From contig NZ_LRFG02000002.1 in the NCBI RefSeq assembly GCF_001641755.2, positions 434,001 to 498,000 of the forward strand: 64,000 nucleotides of DNA, in the 5' to 3' direction. A program made the translations under genes and the position numbers. This DNA comes from Microbulbifer flavimaris. GTDB lineage: Bacteria; Pseudomonadota; Gammaproteobacteria; Pseudomonadales; Cellvibrionaceae. Shown piece after piece: positions 34,663-43,491 of this stretch; position 1 is the stretch's first letter, and every line of letters starts with the position of its first letter. The notes under the pieces are model-generated. The model was not told the origin of the DNA and did not search any database. It worked only from the letters and a program-made list of their open reading frames with translations.

Positions 34663-36129
34663 ATGAAGCTCAGTGACGTCTCGTTAAGCCACCGCTACGC
34701 CGATCTCGGTGAAGCCTTTGGCACGCCGGTGGCACCCTCGCCGTTTACCCACCCCAGGCTCATTCACGTCAACCCGGCGGTACTGGAACTGCTGGGCATC
34801 GACGTGACCGAGGCCGATAACCCCGCCTGGGCGGAGATCGGTTGCGGCGCCAGGCTGCTGCCTGGCAGCAAACCCTTTGCGATGAAGTACACCGGTCACC
34901 AGTTTGGCGTCTACAACCCGGACCTTGGAGATGGCCGCGCACTGTTACTGGGAGAGCTTGTAAACGGCGACCGCAGCTGGGAGCTGCACCTCAAGGGCGC
35001 CGGCAAGACACCCTACTCCCGCTTTGGCGACGGCCGCGCGGTGCTGCGCTCCACCATCCGCGAGTACCTGGCCGGAGAGGCGCTGCACGGCCTCGGCATC
35101 CGCACCACGCGGGCACTCTGCATCGTCGGCAGCGATGAGCCCGTTACCCGCGAGCGCATCGAATCCGGCGCCATGCTGATCCGCGTGGCAGAGAGCCATG
35201 TGCGCTTCGGTCACTTCGAATACTTCTTCTACACCCGCCAGCTGGAAGCGCTGCAGAAACTGATCGGCACTGTCTGCGACCGCTTTCTGCCCGAGGCGAA
35301 GGCGCTGCCGGTGGCGGAGCAGGCCGAGGCGCTGCTGCACTTCACCGTCGCCCGCACCGCCGAGCTGGTGGCAGCCTGGCAGGCAGTGGGTTTCGCCCAC
35401 GGAGTGCTAAATACCGACAATATGTCGATCATCGGCGACACCTTCGACTTCGGCCCCTACGGCTTTCTCGACGACTACGAGCCGGAATTCATCTGCAACC
35501 ATTCGGACCACACCGGCCGCTATGCCTTCGAGCAACAGCCGGGGGTGGCGCTGTGGAACCTCAATGCCCTGGCCCACTCGCTCTCGGCTTTTGTCAGCGC
35601 GGAAACCCTGAAGGACTGCCTGGAGGAGTTCCAGCCGCGTTTGGTGGACGCCTACGCAACGCAGATGCGCACCAAACTCGGCCTGGAGCAAAGGGAAGAC
35701 GGCGACCAGCAGCTGTGCGCCGACCTGTTGCAGCTGCTGGCCGACGCCCGCGCCGATTACACCCTGTTTTTCCGCGCCCTGGCCCACTACCGCGGCGAGC
35801 GCCCCGCCGCAGCCTTGCAGGAGCTGCTGCCCGAGGCGCAACATGACGCCCTGGAAGCCTGGCTGCACCACTACGATCAGCGCCTGGCCCGCGACGGCGG
35901 CGATTCCCGCAGCCGCAACCGCGCCATGCTGGCGGCCAACCCTAAGTTCATCCTGCGCAACTACCTGGCCCAGCGGGTGATCGAGGCGGCAGAGGACGGC
36001 GACTACCGGCCGCTGCGTACACTGTTCACCCTGCTGCAAACGCCTTTTGACGAGCACCCGGAGCACGAGACCTGGGCCGCCGCCCCACCAGCGTCCGGCA
36101 AGCATATGCCCATCAGCTGCTCATCATGA
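34663..36129 (+). CDS. selO: Protein adenylyltransferase SelO (YdiU/UPF0061)
   Basis: A 488-residue pseudokinase-fold AMPylase. Typical blocks are FAMKYTGHQFGVYNPDLGDGRALLLGE, LHLKGAGKTPYSRFGDGRAVLRSTIREYL, MLIRVAESHVRFGHFEYF, VGFAHGVLNTDNMSIIGDTFDFGPYGFLDDY (active-site Asn/Asp) and RNYLAQRVIE. It transfers AMP from ATP to Ser/Thr/Tyr of client proteins and takes part in oxidative stress responses. The C-terminal ISCSS has cysteine where many eukaryotic SelO proteins have selenocysteine. The gene follows ppx by 54 bp on the same strand and may be cotranscribed. Confidence 0.95.
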   Translation: MKLSDVSLSHRYADLGEAFGTPVAPSPFTHPRLIHVNPAVLELLGIDVTEADNPAWAEIGCGARLLPGSKPFAMKYTGHQFGVYNPDLGDGRALLLGELVNGDRSWELHLKGAGKTPYSRFGDGRAVLRSTIREYLAGEALHGLGIRTTRALCIVGSDEPVTRERIESGAMLIRVAESHVRFGHFEYFFYTRQLEALQKLIGTVCDRFLPEAKALPVAEQAEALLHFTVARTAELVAAWQAVGFAHGVLNTDNMSIIGDTFDFGPYGFLDDYEPEFICNHSDHTGRYAFEQQPGVALWNLNALAHSLSAFVSAETLKDCLEEFQPRLVDAYATQMRTKLGLEQREDGDQQLCADLLQLLADARADYTLFFRALAHYRGERPAAALQELLPEAQHDALEAWLHHYDQRLARDGGDSRSRNRAMLAANPKFILRNYLAQRVIEAAEDGDYRPLRTLFTLLQTPFDEHPEHETWAAAPPASGKHMPISCSS

Positions 36130-36233
36130 CAACGAGGCTTCTACCGCCAGCGGCTACACTGAAACAAGATTCCTTTTTTCATTGATGACTTCGTGTAAGA
36201 TCCGGGTCACAAGCTTTTCAAGGGGCAAGCACA

Positions 36234-36653
36234 ATGATGAGAAACCTGCTGCTGGCAGCCTGCTGCCTGCTATTCGCCGTACAGGCCAGCGCCGCCGACG
36301 TGCTGGGCAAGTGGCGCACCATCGACGACGAGACCGGGCAGCCCAAGTCGATCGTGGAGATCTACCAGAAGGGCGGTAAGTATTACGGGCGGGTGGTTGA
36401 CCTGCTGATGAAGCCCGACGACACCGTGTGCGACAAGTGCCCGGGCCCGCGGAAGGGCCAGCGTGTGGTGGGTATGGACGTCATCACCGGCATGGTGAAA
36501 AACGGCGATGTGTACGAGGGAGGCCAGATCCTTGACCCCACCAAGGGCAAGATCTATGACTGCAAGTTCTGGCTGGAGGGCAAGGACCGCCTGATGGTGC
36601 GGGGCTACCTCGGCTTCTTCTACCGCACCCAGACCTGGTACCGGGTCAACTGA
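36234..36653 (+). CDS. DUF2147 secreted protein
   Basis: 139 residues: a signal peptide (NLLLAACCLLFAVQASAA) then a DUF2147 domain with GKWRTIDDETGQPKSIVEIY near the start, CDKCPGPRKGQRVVGMDVI with a Cys pair, GGQILDPTKGKIYDCKFWLEG and GYLGFFYRTQTWYRV at the end. It is a small periplasmic or exported beta-rich protein, perhaps a lipid- or ligand-binding barrel. No function is known. It is convergent with the emr operon. Confidence 0.88.
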   Translation: MMRNLLLAACCLLFAVQASAADVLGKWRTIDDETGQPKSIVEIYQKGGKYYGRVVDLLMKPDDTVCDKCPGPRKGQRVVGMDVITGMVKNGDVYEGGQILDPTKGKIYDCKFWLEGKDRLMVRGYLGFFYRTQTWYRVN

Positions 36654-36687
36654 ACCGCACTGATCACTACCCGCGGCGGCCACCATC

Positions 36688-38217
36688 TCAGGCCGCCGCT
36701 TTCTCTCCGTCTTCTTCCCCTAGCTCTTCCCCGGACCGCGGGTTCGCCAGCAGGAATACCAGCGGGATCGCCGCCAGGCTCACCCACATCAGCAGTTGGA
36801 AATCGTTCACATAGGCGATCTCCGCCGCCTGGCGCGCCACTTCCTGCATTACCGCCTCAGGCAGTGCCGCCAGTGCCTCACCGTCGACATGCCCGGTGAG
36901 CAGGTCATCGGGGACGGCGAGGCGCTCACCCAGCTGCTGCTGATTGATCCACAGGTTGCGGGTCAGCAGCGCTATCACGATCGACACACCGATACTGCTG
37001 CCCAGGTTGCGCGACAGGCTGAACAGCGCCGTGGCCTCACCGCGCAGCGCAGCGGGCAGGGTGGCATAGGCCAGGGTGGAGATGGGCACGAACACCAGCC
37101 CCAGGCCCAGCCCCTGCAGGGCGCCGGTCCAGACCAGGGTCGACTGGCTCACCTGCAGGTTGAAGCCGGCCATGACCTGTAAGGAAACACTCACCAACAG
37201 CATGCCGACAATGACCAGCGCGCGGCCGTCGACAAAGCGCAGCAACCGCCCCACCAGCATCATGCCGAGCATCACGCCGACGCCGCGCGGCATCAGGATC
37301 AGGCCGGTGGTCACCACCGGATAGCCCTTCCACTGTTGCAGGTAGGACGGCAGCAGGGCCATGGTGGCGAGCAGGATGATGCCCACCACAAAGATAAACA
37401 GCAGCCCGGAGACGTAATTGCGATCCCGGAACAGGGCCGGGGTCAGGAAGGGCTCGCGGCTGGTAAAGGAGTGCACCAGGAACAGCCACAGCCCCAGTGC
37501 GGAGGCGATGGCATACAGCTGAATCTCCAGGGACTCGAACCAGTGCACCTGCTCGCCCCGGTCCAGCAACATCTGCAACCCACCCACCGCCAGCGCAATC
37601 AGGCCAAAGCCGAGGGCATCGAAGCGGGTTTTGCTGGTCTTGTCGGCAGGCAGGTACAGGTAAATACCCACAAACGACAGGATGCCCAGCGGCAGGTTGA
37701 TGTAGAACACCCAGCGCCAGGAATAATATTCGGTCAGCCAGCCCCCCAGGGTCGGCCCGAGAATGGGCCCCAGCATCACACCCATGCCCCAGATACTCAT
37801 GGCCGAGGCGTGGCGCTCGCGGGGGTAGGTATCCAGCAATGTGGCCTGGGAGAGCGGCACCAGTGCGGCACCAAAGACGCCCTGCAGCAGGCGCCACAGG
37901 ATCATCTCGTCCAGGCTGCCGGCCTGGCCGCAGAGCATGGAACTGACCGTGAAGCCGGCCACGGACCAGAGAAACAGCCGCCGGCGGCCGAAACGCTGGG
38001 ACAGGTACCCCACCGGCAGGGTCATGATCGCAGCAGCGACGATATAGGAAGTGAGCACCCAGGTGATCTGGTCGCTGCCGGCACCGAGGCTGCCCTGCAT
38101 ATGGGGCAACGCCACATTGGCGATGGTGGTATCGAGCACCTGGATCACCGTGGCCAGCATGATACTGGCGGTGATCATCTGCCGGCGCGCGGGGCTCACC
38201 GGCTGCGCCGCATTCAT
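36688..38217 (-). CDS. emrB: MFS drug efflux permease, DHA2/EmrB type
   Basis: 509 residues, 14 membrane helices expected. DHA2 signatures: VIQVLDTTIANVALPHMQGSLG with the helix-1 aspartate, ITWVLTSYIVAAAIMTLPVG, LSQRFGRRRLFL (motif A) and GVMLGPILGPTLGGWLTEYYSWRWVFYINLPLG (motif C). It exports drugs or other hydrophobic toxicants with proton entry. It partners the EmrA-like adaptor upstream; the start overlaps the emrA stop in a TAATG arrangement. A TolC-like outer channel is not in the window. Confidence 0.93.
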   Translation of the reverse strand: MNAAQPVSPARRQMITASIMLATVIQVLDTTIANVALPHMQGSLGAGSDQITWVLTSYIVAAAIMTLPVGYLSQRFGRRRLFLWSVAGFTVSSMLCGQAGSLDEMILWRLLQGVFGAALVPLSQATLLDTYPRERHASAMSIWGMGVMLGPILGPTLGGWLTEYYSWRWVFYINLPLGILSFVGIYLYLPADKTSKTRFDALGFGLIALAVGGLQMLLDRGEQVHWFESLEIQLYAIASALGLWLFLVHSFTSREPFLTPALFRDRNYVSGLLFIFVVGIILLATMALLPSYLQQWKGYPVVTTGLILMPRGVGVMLGMMLVGRLLRFVDGRALVIVGMLLVSVSLQVMAGFNLQVSQSTLVWTGALQGLGLGLVFVPISTLAYATLPAALRGEATALFSLSRNLGSSIGVSIVIALLTRNLWINQQQLGERLAVPDDLLTGHVDGEALAALPEAVMQEVARQAAEIAYVNDFQLLMWVSLAAIPLVFLLANPRSGEELGEEDGEKAAA

Positions 38218-39305
38218 TAAAACAGCACCACCCGACCATCCGCTGCGCCGGCGGCACGGGCGGAGACCAGCTTGGCGTCTTCACTGGTATCGATACGTAC
38301 CCGGGCACTCATACCCGCACGCAGGGTGGGCGCTTCCTTGGCGGGCAGCAGGCGCAGGCGTACCGGCACCCGCTGTACCACCTTGACCCAGTTGCCGCTG
38401 GCATTCTGCGGCGGAATCAGGGCGAACTCGCTGCCGCTGGCCGGACTGACACTGTCCACCTGGGCCTGCCACTGGAAGTCCGGGTAGGCGTCCAGCACCA
38501 CTTCGGCCTGCTGGCCGGCCTGAATACGGGCCAGCTCGGTTTCCTTCAGGTTGGCCTCCACCCACAGACCATCGGTGCCGAGCATACTGATCAGGCCGAT
38601 GCCGGCGCGGGCCATCTCGCCCGGCTGCGGAATGTCGTTGGCGATGACGCCGTCCATCGGCGCCACGATACGGGCGCGGGACAGCTGGTAGCGGGCCTTG
38701 TCCAGTTGCGCCTGGGCCACCTGCAGGTCCGCCTGCTCTTCCAGGGGCAACTCGGGATTACCGCCCAGCTCGGCTCGGAGGCTGGCGAGCTTCTCGGTAT
38801 TGATGGCGATCTGCGCCAGCGCACGGTCCAGCTGCTGGCGGGCTTCGTCGAGTTCCGCCTCGGAAAGGGCGACGCGGCCCAGCTTCTCACTGCGGTTCAG
38901 CTGGCGGCGATGATAGTCGGCATCTTTTCGCGCCTGCTCCAGCGCAGCGGCAGATTCGCTGAACTCGGCGCGCCGTGCCAGTAGCTGGTTGCGTACCTGC
39001 GCCATATGCGCCTCGGCTTCCGCCACCGCCAGCTGGAAAGGCGTCTCGTCCAGCTGCACCAGAAGCTCACCTTTCATTACCTGCTGGTTTGCGCGCACGG
39101 CCACCTGTGCCACTACGCCGCTGACCTCCGGTGACAGGGAGACCTTGTCCGCCTTCACGTAGGCATTCTCGGTCTCCACGCTGCTGCGACCCCCGAACAG
39201 GCTCCAGGCGAGCACTGCGATCGCCACCGCGATACCGGCCCCGATGCCGATCTTGCGCGCCGGCAGTTTTGCCAGTTGTTCCACCACTTGCCTACCCCTA
39301 ATCAT
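38217..39305 (-). CDS. emrA: HlyD-family membrane fusion protein, EmrA type
   Basis: 362 residues. One N-terminal membrane helix (GIGAGIAVAIAVLAWSLFGG), then a biotinyl/lipoyl-like half (ETENAYVKADKVSLSPEVSGVVAQVAV), a coiled-coil hairpin (~residues 100-180, Ala/Glu/Arg-rich) and the second lipoyl half with a barrel domain (PMDGVIANDIPQPGEMARAG). It bridges EmrB to an outer-membrane channel across the periplasm. ATG at 39303-39305 follows GGAAAGA; the open frame beyond it lies antisense-like within marR and is not coding. Coupled to emrB and 21 bp after marR. Confidence 0.92.
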   Translation of the reverse strand: MIRGRQVVEQLAKLPARKIGIGAGIAVAIAVLAWSLFGGRSSVETENAYVKADKVSLSPEVSGVVAQVAVRANQQVMKGELLVQLDETPFQLAVAEAEAHMAQVRNQLLARRAEFSESAAALEQARKDADYHRRQLNRSEKLGRVALSEAELDEARQQLDRALAQIAINTEKLASLRAELGGNPELPLEEQADLQVAQAQLDKARYQLSRARIVAPMDGVIANDIPQPGEMARAGIGLISMLGTDGLWVEANLKETELARIQAGQQAEVVLDAYPDFQWQAQVDSVSPASGSEFALIPPQNASGNWVKVVQRVPVRLRLLPAKEAPTLRAGMSARVRIDTSEDAKLVSARAAGAADGRVVLF

Positions 39306-39325
39306 TCTTTCCAAGGTCCCCCGGC

Positions 39326-39799
39326 TCACACCAGGTTCTCCCGCAGCTTGCCCAGCAGGCGCTGCAACTGTTCCACTTCCACCAGGGAAAAGCCCTCCAG
39401 CGCCTGCGAACGGGTCTCCCGTGCCAGGCCGCGCAGGACCTCCAGCGCAGGCTTCGACGTCTCGGTCAGGAAAATACGGAAACAGCGCCGGTCTGCGGGA
39501 TCCTGGCGTCTTTCCACCAGCCCCTCCTCCTGCAGCTTGTCCAGCTGCCGCGCCAAGCTGATGGGCGCCACATCCAGCCGCTCCGCCAGTTCCGCCTGCT
39601 TCTGCCCCTGCTCCCGGGCCAGGTGCCACAGCACCTGCCAGCGCGAACGGCTCAGCCCATGGGCCCTGGCCCGCCGGTCAAAGTTGCGCCGCAGCAGGTG
39701 CGCGGCGCTGTGGAGCTCGAAACTCATCTTCGCGGCGGTCTCGTTGACTGGCTGTTCAAGCTCTGAAGCCGCTGGCTCAGGCTGATTATCGGTACCCAT
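39326..39799 (-). CDS. MarR-family transcriptional regulator
   Basis: 157 residues. The winged helix-turn-helix is at ~residues 55-110: SRSRWQVLWHLAREQGQKQAELAERLDVAPISLARQLDKLQEEGLVERRQDPADRRCFRIFLT, with the wing DPADRR that reads the minor groove. It is first in the operon with emrA and emrB and so probably represses it, releasing DNA when it binds the exported compound. A 14-bp palindrome upstream is a likely operator. Confidence 0.92.
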   Translation of the reverse strand: MGTDNQPEPAASELEQPVNETAAKMSFELHSAAHLLRRNFDRRARAHGLSRSRWQVLWHLAREQGQKQAELAERLDVAPISLARQLDKLQEEGLVERRQDPADRRCFRIFLTETSKPALEVLRGLARETRSQALEGFSLVEVEQLQRLLGKLRENLV

Positions 39800-39828
39800 A
39801 GGCTCCCCTTTTTATGAGGGCGCGCATT

Positions 39829-39842
39829 ATAAGCATGCTTAT
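39829..39842. promoter_or_regulatory. Palindromic operator candidate for the marR-emrAB operon
   Basis: ATAAGCATGCTTAT is a perfect 14-bp palindrome about 30 bases before the marR start, followed by a partly repeated GATGTATGCAAG. MarR proteins bind such AT-flanked palindromes over the promoter of their own operon. Autoregulation is inference. Confidence 0.65.
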
Positions 39843-40011
39843 GATGTATGCAAGCTGGCGGGCATCTGGCACAGGCCAGTTGAGTGGCTCACCATCACCG
39901 GACTGGACAGCACGCAGCTGGTGAGGAAACGGCGGGGTCTCTATTTTCTGCAGCAACCCGGGGAAGAAAGTTGGCTTGCCAATTTGGGCGCTGGTGAATC
40001 ACATACGTTTG

Positions 40012-40449
40012 CTAGGCCCTCGAGGTATTTTGATTCAGGAGTCGGCGCAGCTCCTCTTCAAGCTTCAACAGATTCCCCAAGCCCCTCTTTTCAGTATTCT
40101 CTTGCGGTGTCCATATAGAAAGATTCACGGATTGATGCCGTGAAGACTCAAGTACATAGGTCACACCATCGAGCCCCAGTGTGTCGTCGAGAAGTGAAAT
40201 TGCCCCCAGGGCCGCATCTATGGAATCCAGTATTTTTTTATACTGCCCCTCTGACAACGGGACAATCACCTTGGATGGAACTCCCCACTCATCGCCGCCC
40301 GCTCCGTAACAACTTGTGTATTCGATTCTGTAATCGGGAACATTGGCAACCTCAAACTTTTCAGGGAGGTCAAAGCTTGGGGAAATTTGGAGTTTAAAAA
40401 GCGGAGCGTTTGACATATCAACAAAAGGCTTAACCACCTGGCAATACAT
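40012..40449 (-). CDS. Hypothetical protein at the edge of the AT-richer region
   Basis: About 145 residues, no family recognised, no signal peptide. It contains SPSFDLPEKFEVANVPDYRIEYTSCYG, a helical middle (EGQYKKILDSIDAALGAISLLDD) and a Leu/Glu-rich tail (GNLLKLEEELRRLLNQ). The start is uncertain: in-frame Met codons at 40449 and 40416 are both possible, and the frame is open to 40542. Base composition is lower in GC than its left neighbours, marking the beginning of the accessory segment. Confidence 0.55.
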   Translation of the reverse strand: MYCQVVKPFVDMSNAPLFKLQISPSFDLPEKFEVANVPDYRIEYTSCYGAGGDEWGVPSKVIVPLSEGQYKKILDSIDAALGAISLLDDTLGLDGVTYVLESSRHQSVNLSIWTPQENTEKRGLGNLLKLEEELRRLLNQNTSRA

Positions 40450-40609
40450 TCCGACACCCAAAGTTCGGCGCAGACTCCAGCAACAAGAGAATGCCAGAAA
40501 TATTGGCTGACACATCCCTGTCACAGCACTCCATTCGCACACCTCTCGAGCAAAGGATAAAAAGTATCAGAGCGTGCTCCGCGGCGACTACAGGCGCTCG
40601 CTTTGACTT

Positions 40610-41365
40610 CTACTCACTGCGTTTTTTTGCAATATACATACCGTAGCTAAAGTACGCCTTGTATTTTTCATAAAGCTCAATTTCACGGCGCTCAGCCTCA
40701 ACGATTGCCCGAGCCTCTTCACTATTTTCATTCCGAGTCAGGAAGGCATCAAAGCTTCTGCGCATTGGCTCATAATAATTATCGAGCCAGCACTGTTCTG
40801 GCAGCACAAAATATCCAATAGGTGTATAGCCGCTATCCTCCAAAACTTTGATCTTTGCCGATGCTGCACCTATCTCGGGATATTCATTGTTCCAGTGATG
40901 ATGGAGCTTCGAAGGGCGCGAGTTCGTAAGCCATGTAATTTCTGAGGCAACAAGCAGCCCTCCTGGCTTCAGGTAGCGATTCCAGTCTGCTACACCCTTT
41001 GCAAACCCCATGTTGTAGATGGCGCCCTCAGACCAGATAACATCAAATTCCTCGTCCTCAAACGGAAGCTGCTCCATTGAAGCACAAATTGGCGTGATTT
41101 TTTCAGCAACGCCGCCACTCTGAGCCCTGCCCGCCAGAGCATCTAAAAAGTCCTGAAGAAAGTCGACAGCGAAAATTTTGGCATTCAACAGGCGGGCCAA
41201 AGTCAGTGTTGAGGCGCCAGTGCCACAACCGATATCGGCTATTTTCAAAGAGGCATCTCGATCAATCCCTGCAAGCCCGATCGCCTTTTCTACCTCAGAA
41301 TCTCCCCCCGGACCTTGACGACTAGCGCCCCTGTGCAGGTCTAAAAGCAACTCTAATTCGTCCAC
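40610..41365 (-). CDS. Class I SAM-dependent methyltransferase
   Basis: 251 residues. Motif I is IADIGCGTGASTLTLA, the motif II aspartate is in IFAVDFLQ, then ASMEQLPFEDEEFDVIWSEGAIYNMGF and LKPGGLLVASEITW. The aromatic-rich C-terminal part (WLDNYYEPMRRSFDAF, YEKYKAYFSYGMYIAKK) is the substrate side. It resembles stand-alone small-molecule methyltransferases. Lower GC than core genes suggests acquisition, but it has no attC next to it, so it is not counted as a cassette. Confidence 0.85.
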   Translation of the reverse strand: MDELELLLDLHRGASRQGPGGDSEVEKAIGLAGIDRDASLKIADIGCGTGASTLTLARLLNAKIFAVDFLQDFLDALAGRAQSGGVAEKITPICASMEQLPFEDEEFDVIWSEGAIYNMGFAKGVADWNRYLKPGGLLVASEITWLTNSRPSKLHHHWNNEYPEIGAASAKIKVLEDSGYTPIGYFVLPEQCWLDNYYEPMRRSFDAFLTRNENSEEARAIVEAERREIELYEKYKAYFSYGMYIAKKRSE

Positions 41366-41856
41366 TACCGTGCCCTCTCAGGCTTTTAGTCATAACGATA
41401 TAGCCAACGATCGTAGCGCTTGCGCTGCACATCGTTCGGCGTCTTGTAAGATTTTGCCGCAGCGAACATTATTAGCTCGCCTCTGGCACCTAGCAAATTC
41501 CCTCTGCGTAAGCGAGGCCCGTCAAACTGTGTGGAGGAGAGGTTATTACTGGAAGGGATAGTAGATACGGCAAAACGCGCTCCCGTGGTGAGGCTTACAC
41601 CCGCAACCACTCGCGCTTACGGGGGAAGCAACGTTTCACGGTAACATGAAAAATTTTTGACGGTAATCTTTCTATTAGAAGCAATTCCACTGTCCATTTC
41701 CATGATCACCGCCGGCGGTGGCGGCATGCACTGTATATGCGAGCCGCTGGCAAGAAAGCCCGCGTAACCCGCTGCATAAACGAAAAACGGTCGCCCCGGG
41801 CTGACCTTTTTCGTTGCAGAGCGCTCTTTCGTTCCGCACGTTTCCGTACAGCCAAT
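41366..41856. other. Intergenic region without a convincing gene
   Basis: About 490 bases. A 74-codon minus-strand frame (41386-41610) has no likeness to known proteins. A small hairpin lies at 41406-41436 (AACGAT ... AGCGC TT GCGCT ... ATCGTT), possibly an attC relic but too short to claim. GATCACCGCCGGCGGTG near 41705 is a GC-rich inverted repeat within otherwise AT-rich DNA. Confidence 0.4.
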
Positions 41857-42246
41857 TCAGCGCGCCGCCTTGATTTCCTCTTCACTCACCAACAACACCT
41901 CATCACCCCAGGTATTGGTAATAAACGCGATGATCGCCGAGATTTCGCGGTCCGTCAGAAACTCCAGCGCCGGCATCAGATCCTCCTCACCGCCATTGCG
42001 GCGGGGTGCCGAACGGCCGTGCAGCACCGTGTCAATGAGTAGTGGCTTGTTTGCCAGCAACCCGGGATCGCGCAGAGATGGGTACAGCGCTTCCTCACCA
42101 TAGCCGTCTATCTTGTGACACTTCATACAATTGTCGGCAAAGGTAAGGGCACCCAACCCAATAAGGTGACGGGTCTCCTGCTCTGAAGCAACCGTCCCCA
42201 GCGAGAACGTTGCCAACAATGTTGCGATGGATAGTGTGTGTTTCAT
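41857..42246 (-). CDS. Periplasmic c-type cytochrome (class I)
   Basis: 129 residues. A signal peptide (MKHTLSIATLLATFSLGTVAS) precedes one haem-binding CxxCH (CMKCH), with ALTFADN before it as in class I cytochromes. A methionine for the sixth ligand is probably in DLMPALEFLTDREISAIIAFI, near the C-terminal helix. It would carry electrons in the periplasm; the partner is unknown. The in-frame ATG three codons earlier is an alternative. Directly upstream lies a start-less membrane-protein remnant. Confidence 0.82.
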   Translation of the reverse strand: MKHTLSIATLLATFSLGTVASEQETRHLIGLGALTFADNCMKCHKIDGYGEEALYPSLRDPGLLANKPLLIDTVLHGRSAPRRNGGEEDLMPALEFLTDREISAIIAFITNTWGDEVLLVSEEEIKAAR

Positions 42247-42280
42247 GCAGTGCATCCTGTTGCCAGTCAATTGAGCCAGA

Positions 42281-42541
42281 TTATTTTCCCTGCGCGGGCA
42301 GCCAGCCTGAATCCGCGACACCACCTGCAGCACAAGCCAGAATGATAACCAGGGGTATCTGTGTCCCCAGTGCCAGCGCACCGACACCAAAGCCGCGCAT
42401 CAGCAAAAGCACCAGCAACAAAATGCCGGCGGGTATCAGCGACAGCAGAAAACCACGGCTAATCCATTTCTTGCGCCACGGTAGCAGGAAGATTAGCCCA
42501 CAGATTCCGTTCCATGCAACCCGCTGGACGATACAGCCATT
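42281..42541 (-). pseudogene. 5'-truncated small membrane-protein remnant
   Basis: In a minus-strand frame ending in TAA at 42281-42283 the translation reads GLIFLLPWRKKWISRGFLLS, then two more hydrophobic stretches (IPAGILLLVLLLMRGFG, IPLVIILACAAGG). It reads as protein with real membrane segments, but the frame is closed by TAA just upstream of 42541 and offers no good start codon. It probably is the tail of a gene whose front was lost when the cassette cluster (attC at 42626) joined here. The protein family is not recognised. Confidence 0.45.
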
Positions 42542-42625
42542 TTAATTTTTATCTCGCAAGTGCATTTATATACAGTATTTTATTTCTACTAAAACCCAAG
42601 AGACAGTCACTCCGAGGCGGACAGA

Positions 42626-42747
42626 ATCCAACGCCCGCGTCAGGCACACCAAGTGACGCGCCGCTTTTGTGTTAATTTGTGAGCGCAGCGAACAACACAA
42701 AAAGCGAAGCAAAGCTTAAGGTGCTACCCTTCACGTGCTTGTTACAT
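42626..42747 (-). repeat. attC-like integron recombination site 1
   Basis: On the minus strand this 122-bp imperfect palindrome starts with ATGTAACAAGCACG and ends with GGGCGTTGGAT; GTTGGAT fits the core site consensus GTTRRRY exactly. The arms pair over most of their length, with the central stem GCTTTTTGTGTT / AACACAAAAGC shared by all four sites in the cluster. It follows the stop codon of the TPR-like gene, the normal cassette arrangement. Confidence 0.82.
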
Positions 42748-42765
42748 GGCCAGCCCAAACTCCCG

Positions 42766-43341
42766 TTAGATCCGGCAATCATGGTACGCAATGGAATATG
42801 ATTTCCCAATGCAAGCCATGAACGCTTTAACCACATCTAGATTTATTTTCTTTCCATACAAATGCGAGGGAAAGTTTGGATAGGCTCCTTCTGTAATTGT
42901 TACTTGCTGCTCTATTTTGCTTTTCGCACGCTCTAAATCTGAGATGTCCGAGTTTATAAACGCAATATTGGCATCAACAAAGGCGTCCCAGTTACTCCAG
43001 CTACTGACCCTGCCAGAATAGCTCTTACGGAAATAGGTTTCTGCAGCCTCATAATCGCCCGTAAATGCGCACATTTGGCCAGCATGGAAATTAAGCATAA
43101 AGTTTTTCTTTGCTACTCCCGGGTTACGTTCAATGTACATAGACAGCAGCTCTTGGGCAGCGCCAAAGCAACGTTTTTCATAAAAAGGGCGCCAGCCTTT
43201 TTCTGGGTCCTGATCAAACTCAGCGAAACTCAGCCGCATCAGTTCTGCCCGCTGCTCCAAACCTATAGAGCAGCCACCCTCACTTTCCTGAGCGCATACT
43301 GCAGCAGAGGCCATAAAGAATACAAAAATTATGCTTCTCAA
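42766..43341 (-). CDS. Secreted helical (TPR-like) protein, cassette gene
   Basis: 191 residues with a signal peptide (RSIIFVFFMASAAVCAQ). The mature part is helical with SEL1/TPR-like spacing: RAELMRLSFAEFDQDPEKGW, FGAAQELLSMYIERNPGVAKK, HAGQMCAFTGDYEAAETYFRKSY. The start is TTG at 43339-43341, with AGGAGG 4 bases before it; the open frame upstream (to 43464) runs through attC 2 and is not coding. It lies between attC 1 and attC 2 as a single-gene cassette. Function unknown. Confidence 0.7.
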   Translation of the reverse strand: MRSIIFVFFMASAAVCAQESEGGCSIGLEQRAELMRLSFAEFDQDPEKGWRPFYEKRCFGAAQELLSMYIERNPGVAKKNFMLNFHAGQMCAFTGDYEAAETYFRKSYSGRVSSWSNWDAFVDANIAFINSDISDLERAKSKIEQQVTITEGAYPNFPSHLYGKKINLDVVKAFMACIGKSYSIAYHDCRI

Positions 43342-43368
43342 ACTGCCTCCTGTAGCTTTTGAAAGGGC

Positions 43369-43488
43369 GTGTAACGCCCTGCGCAGGCGCAGACAGCGTG
43401 GAGCGCGTTTTTTGTTAACTTTTGAGCGCCAGCGAATAACACAAAAGCTACAGGACGTTGGCACTCGCTCTGCCGCTGCTTCTTATGA
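43369..43488 (-). repeat. attC-like integron recombination site 2
   Basis: 120 bp. Minus strand: CATAAGAAGCAGCGGCAGAG at the start, TTTTGTGTTATTCGC in the middle and GCGCCTGCGCAGGGCGTTAC at the end (core GTTACAC). The arms CAGCGGCAGAGCG and CTGCGCCTGCG pair. It begins 4 bases after the stop of the acetyltransferase cassette gene. Confidence 0.82.
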
Positions 43489-43491
43489 GTT

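Noticed and set aside
36100..36129. Selenocysteine in SelO C-terminus
   Set aside because: The codon before Ser-Ser is a TGC cysteine codon, not TGA, so no selenocysteine is encoded.
41386..41610. 74-codon minus-strand frame upstream of the accessory methyltransferase
   Set aside because: No homology recognised and composition not coding-like; hairpin inside it considered as an attC relic but too short.
40012..42246. Additional integron cassettes left of attC 1
   Set aside because: The hypothetical gene, methyltransferase and cytochrome c lack attC-like palindromes after their stop codons.
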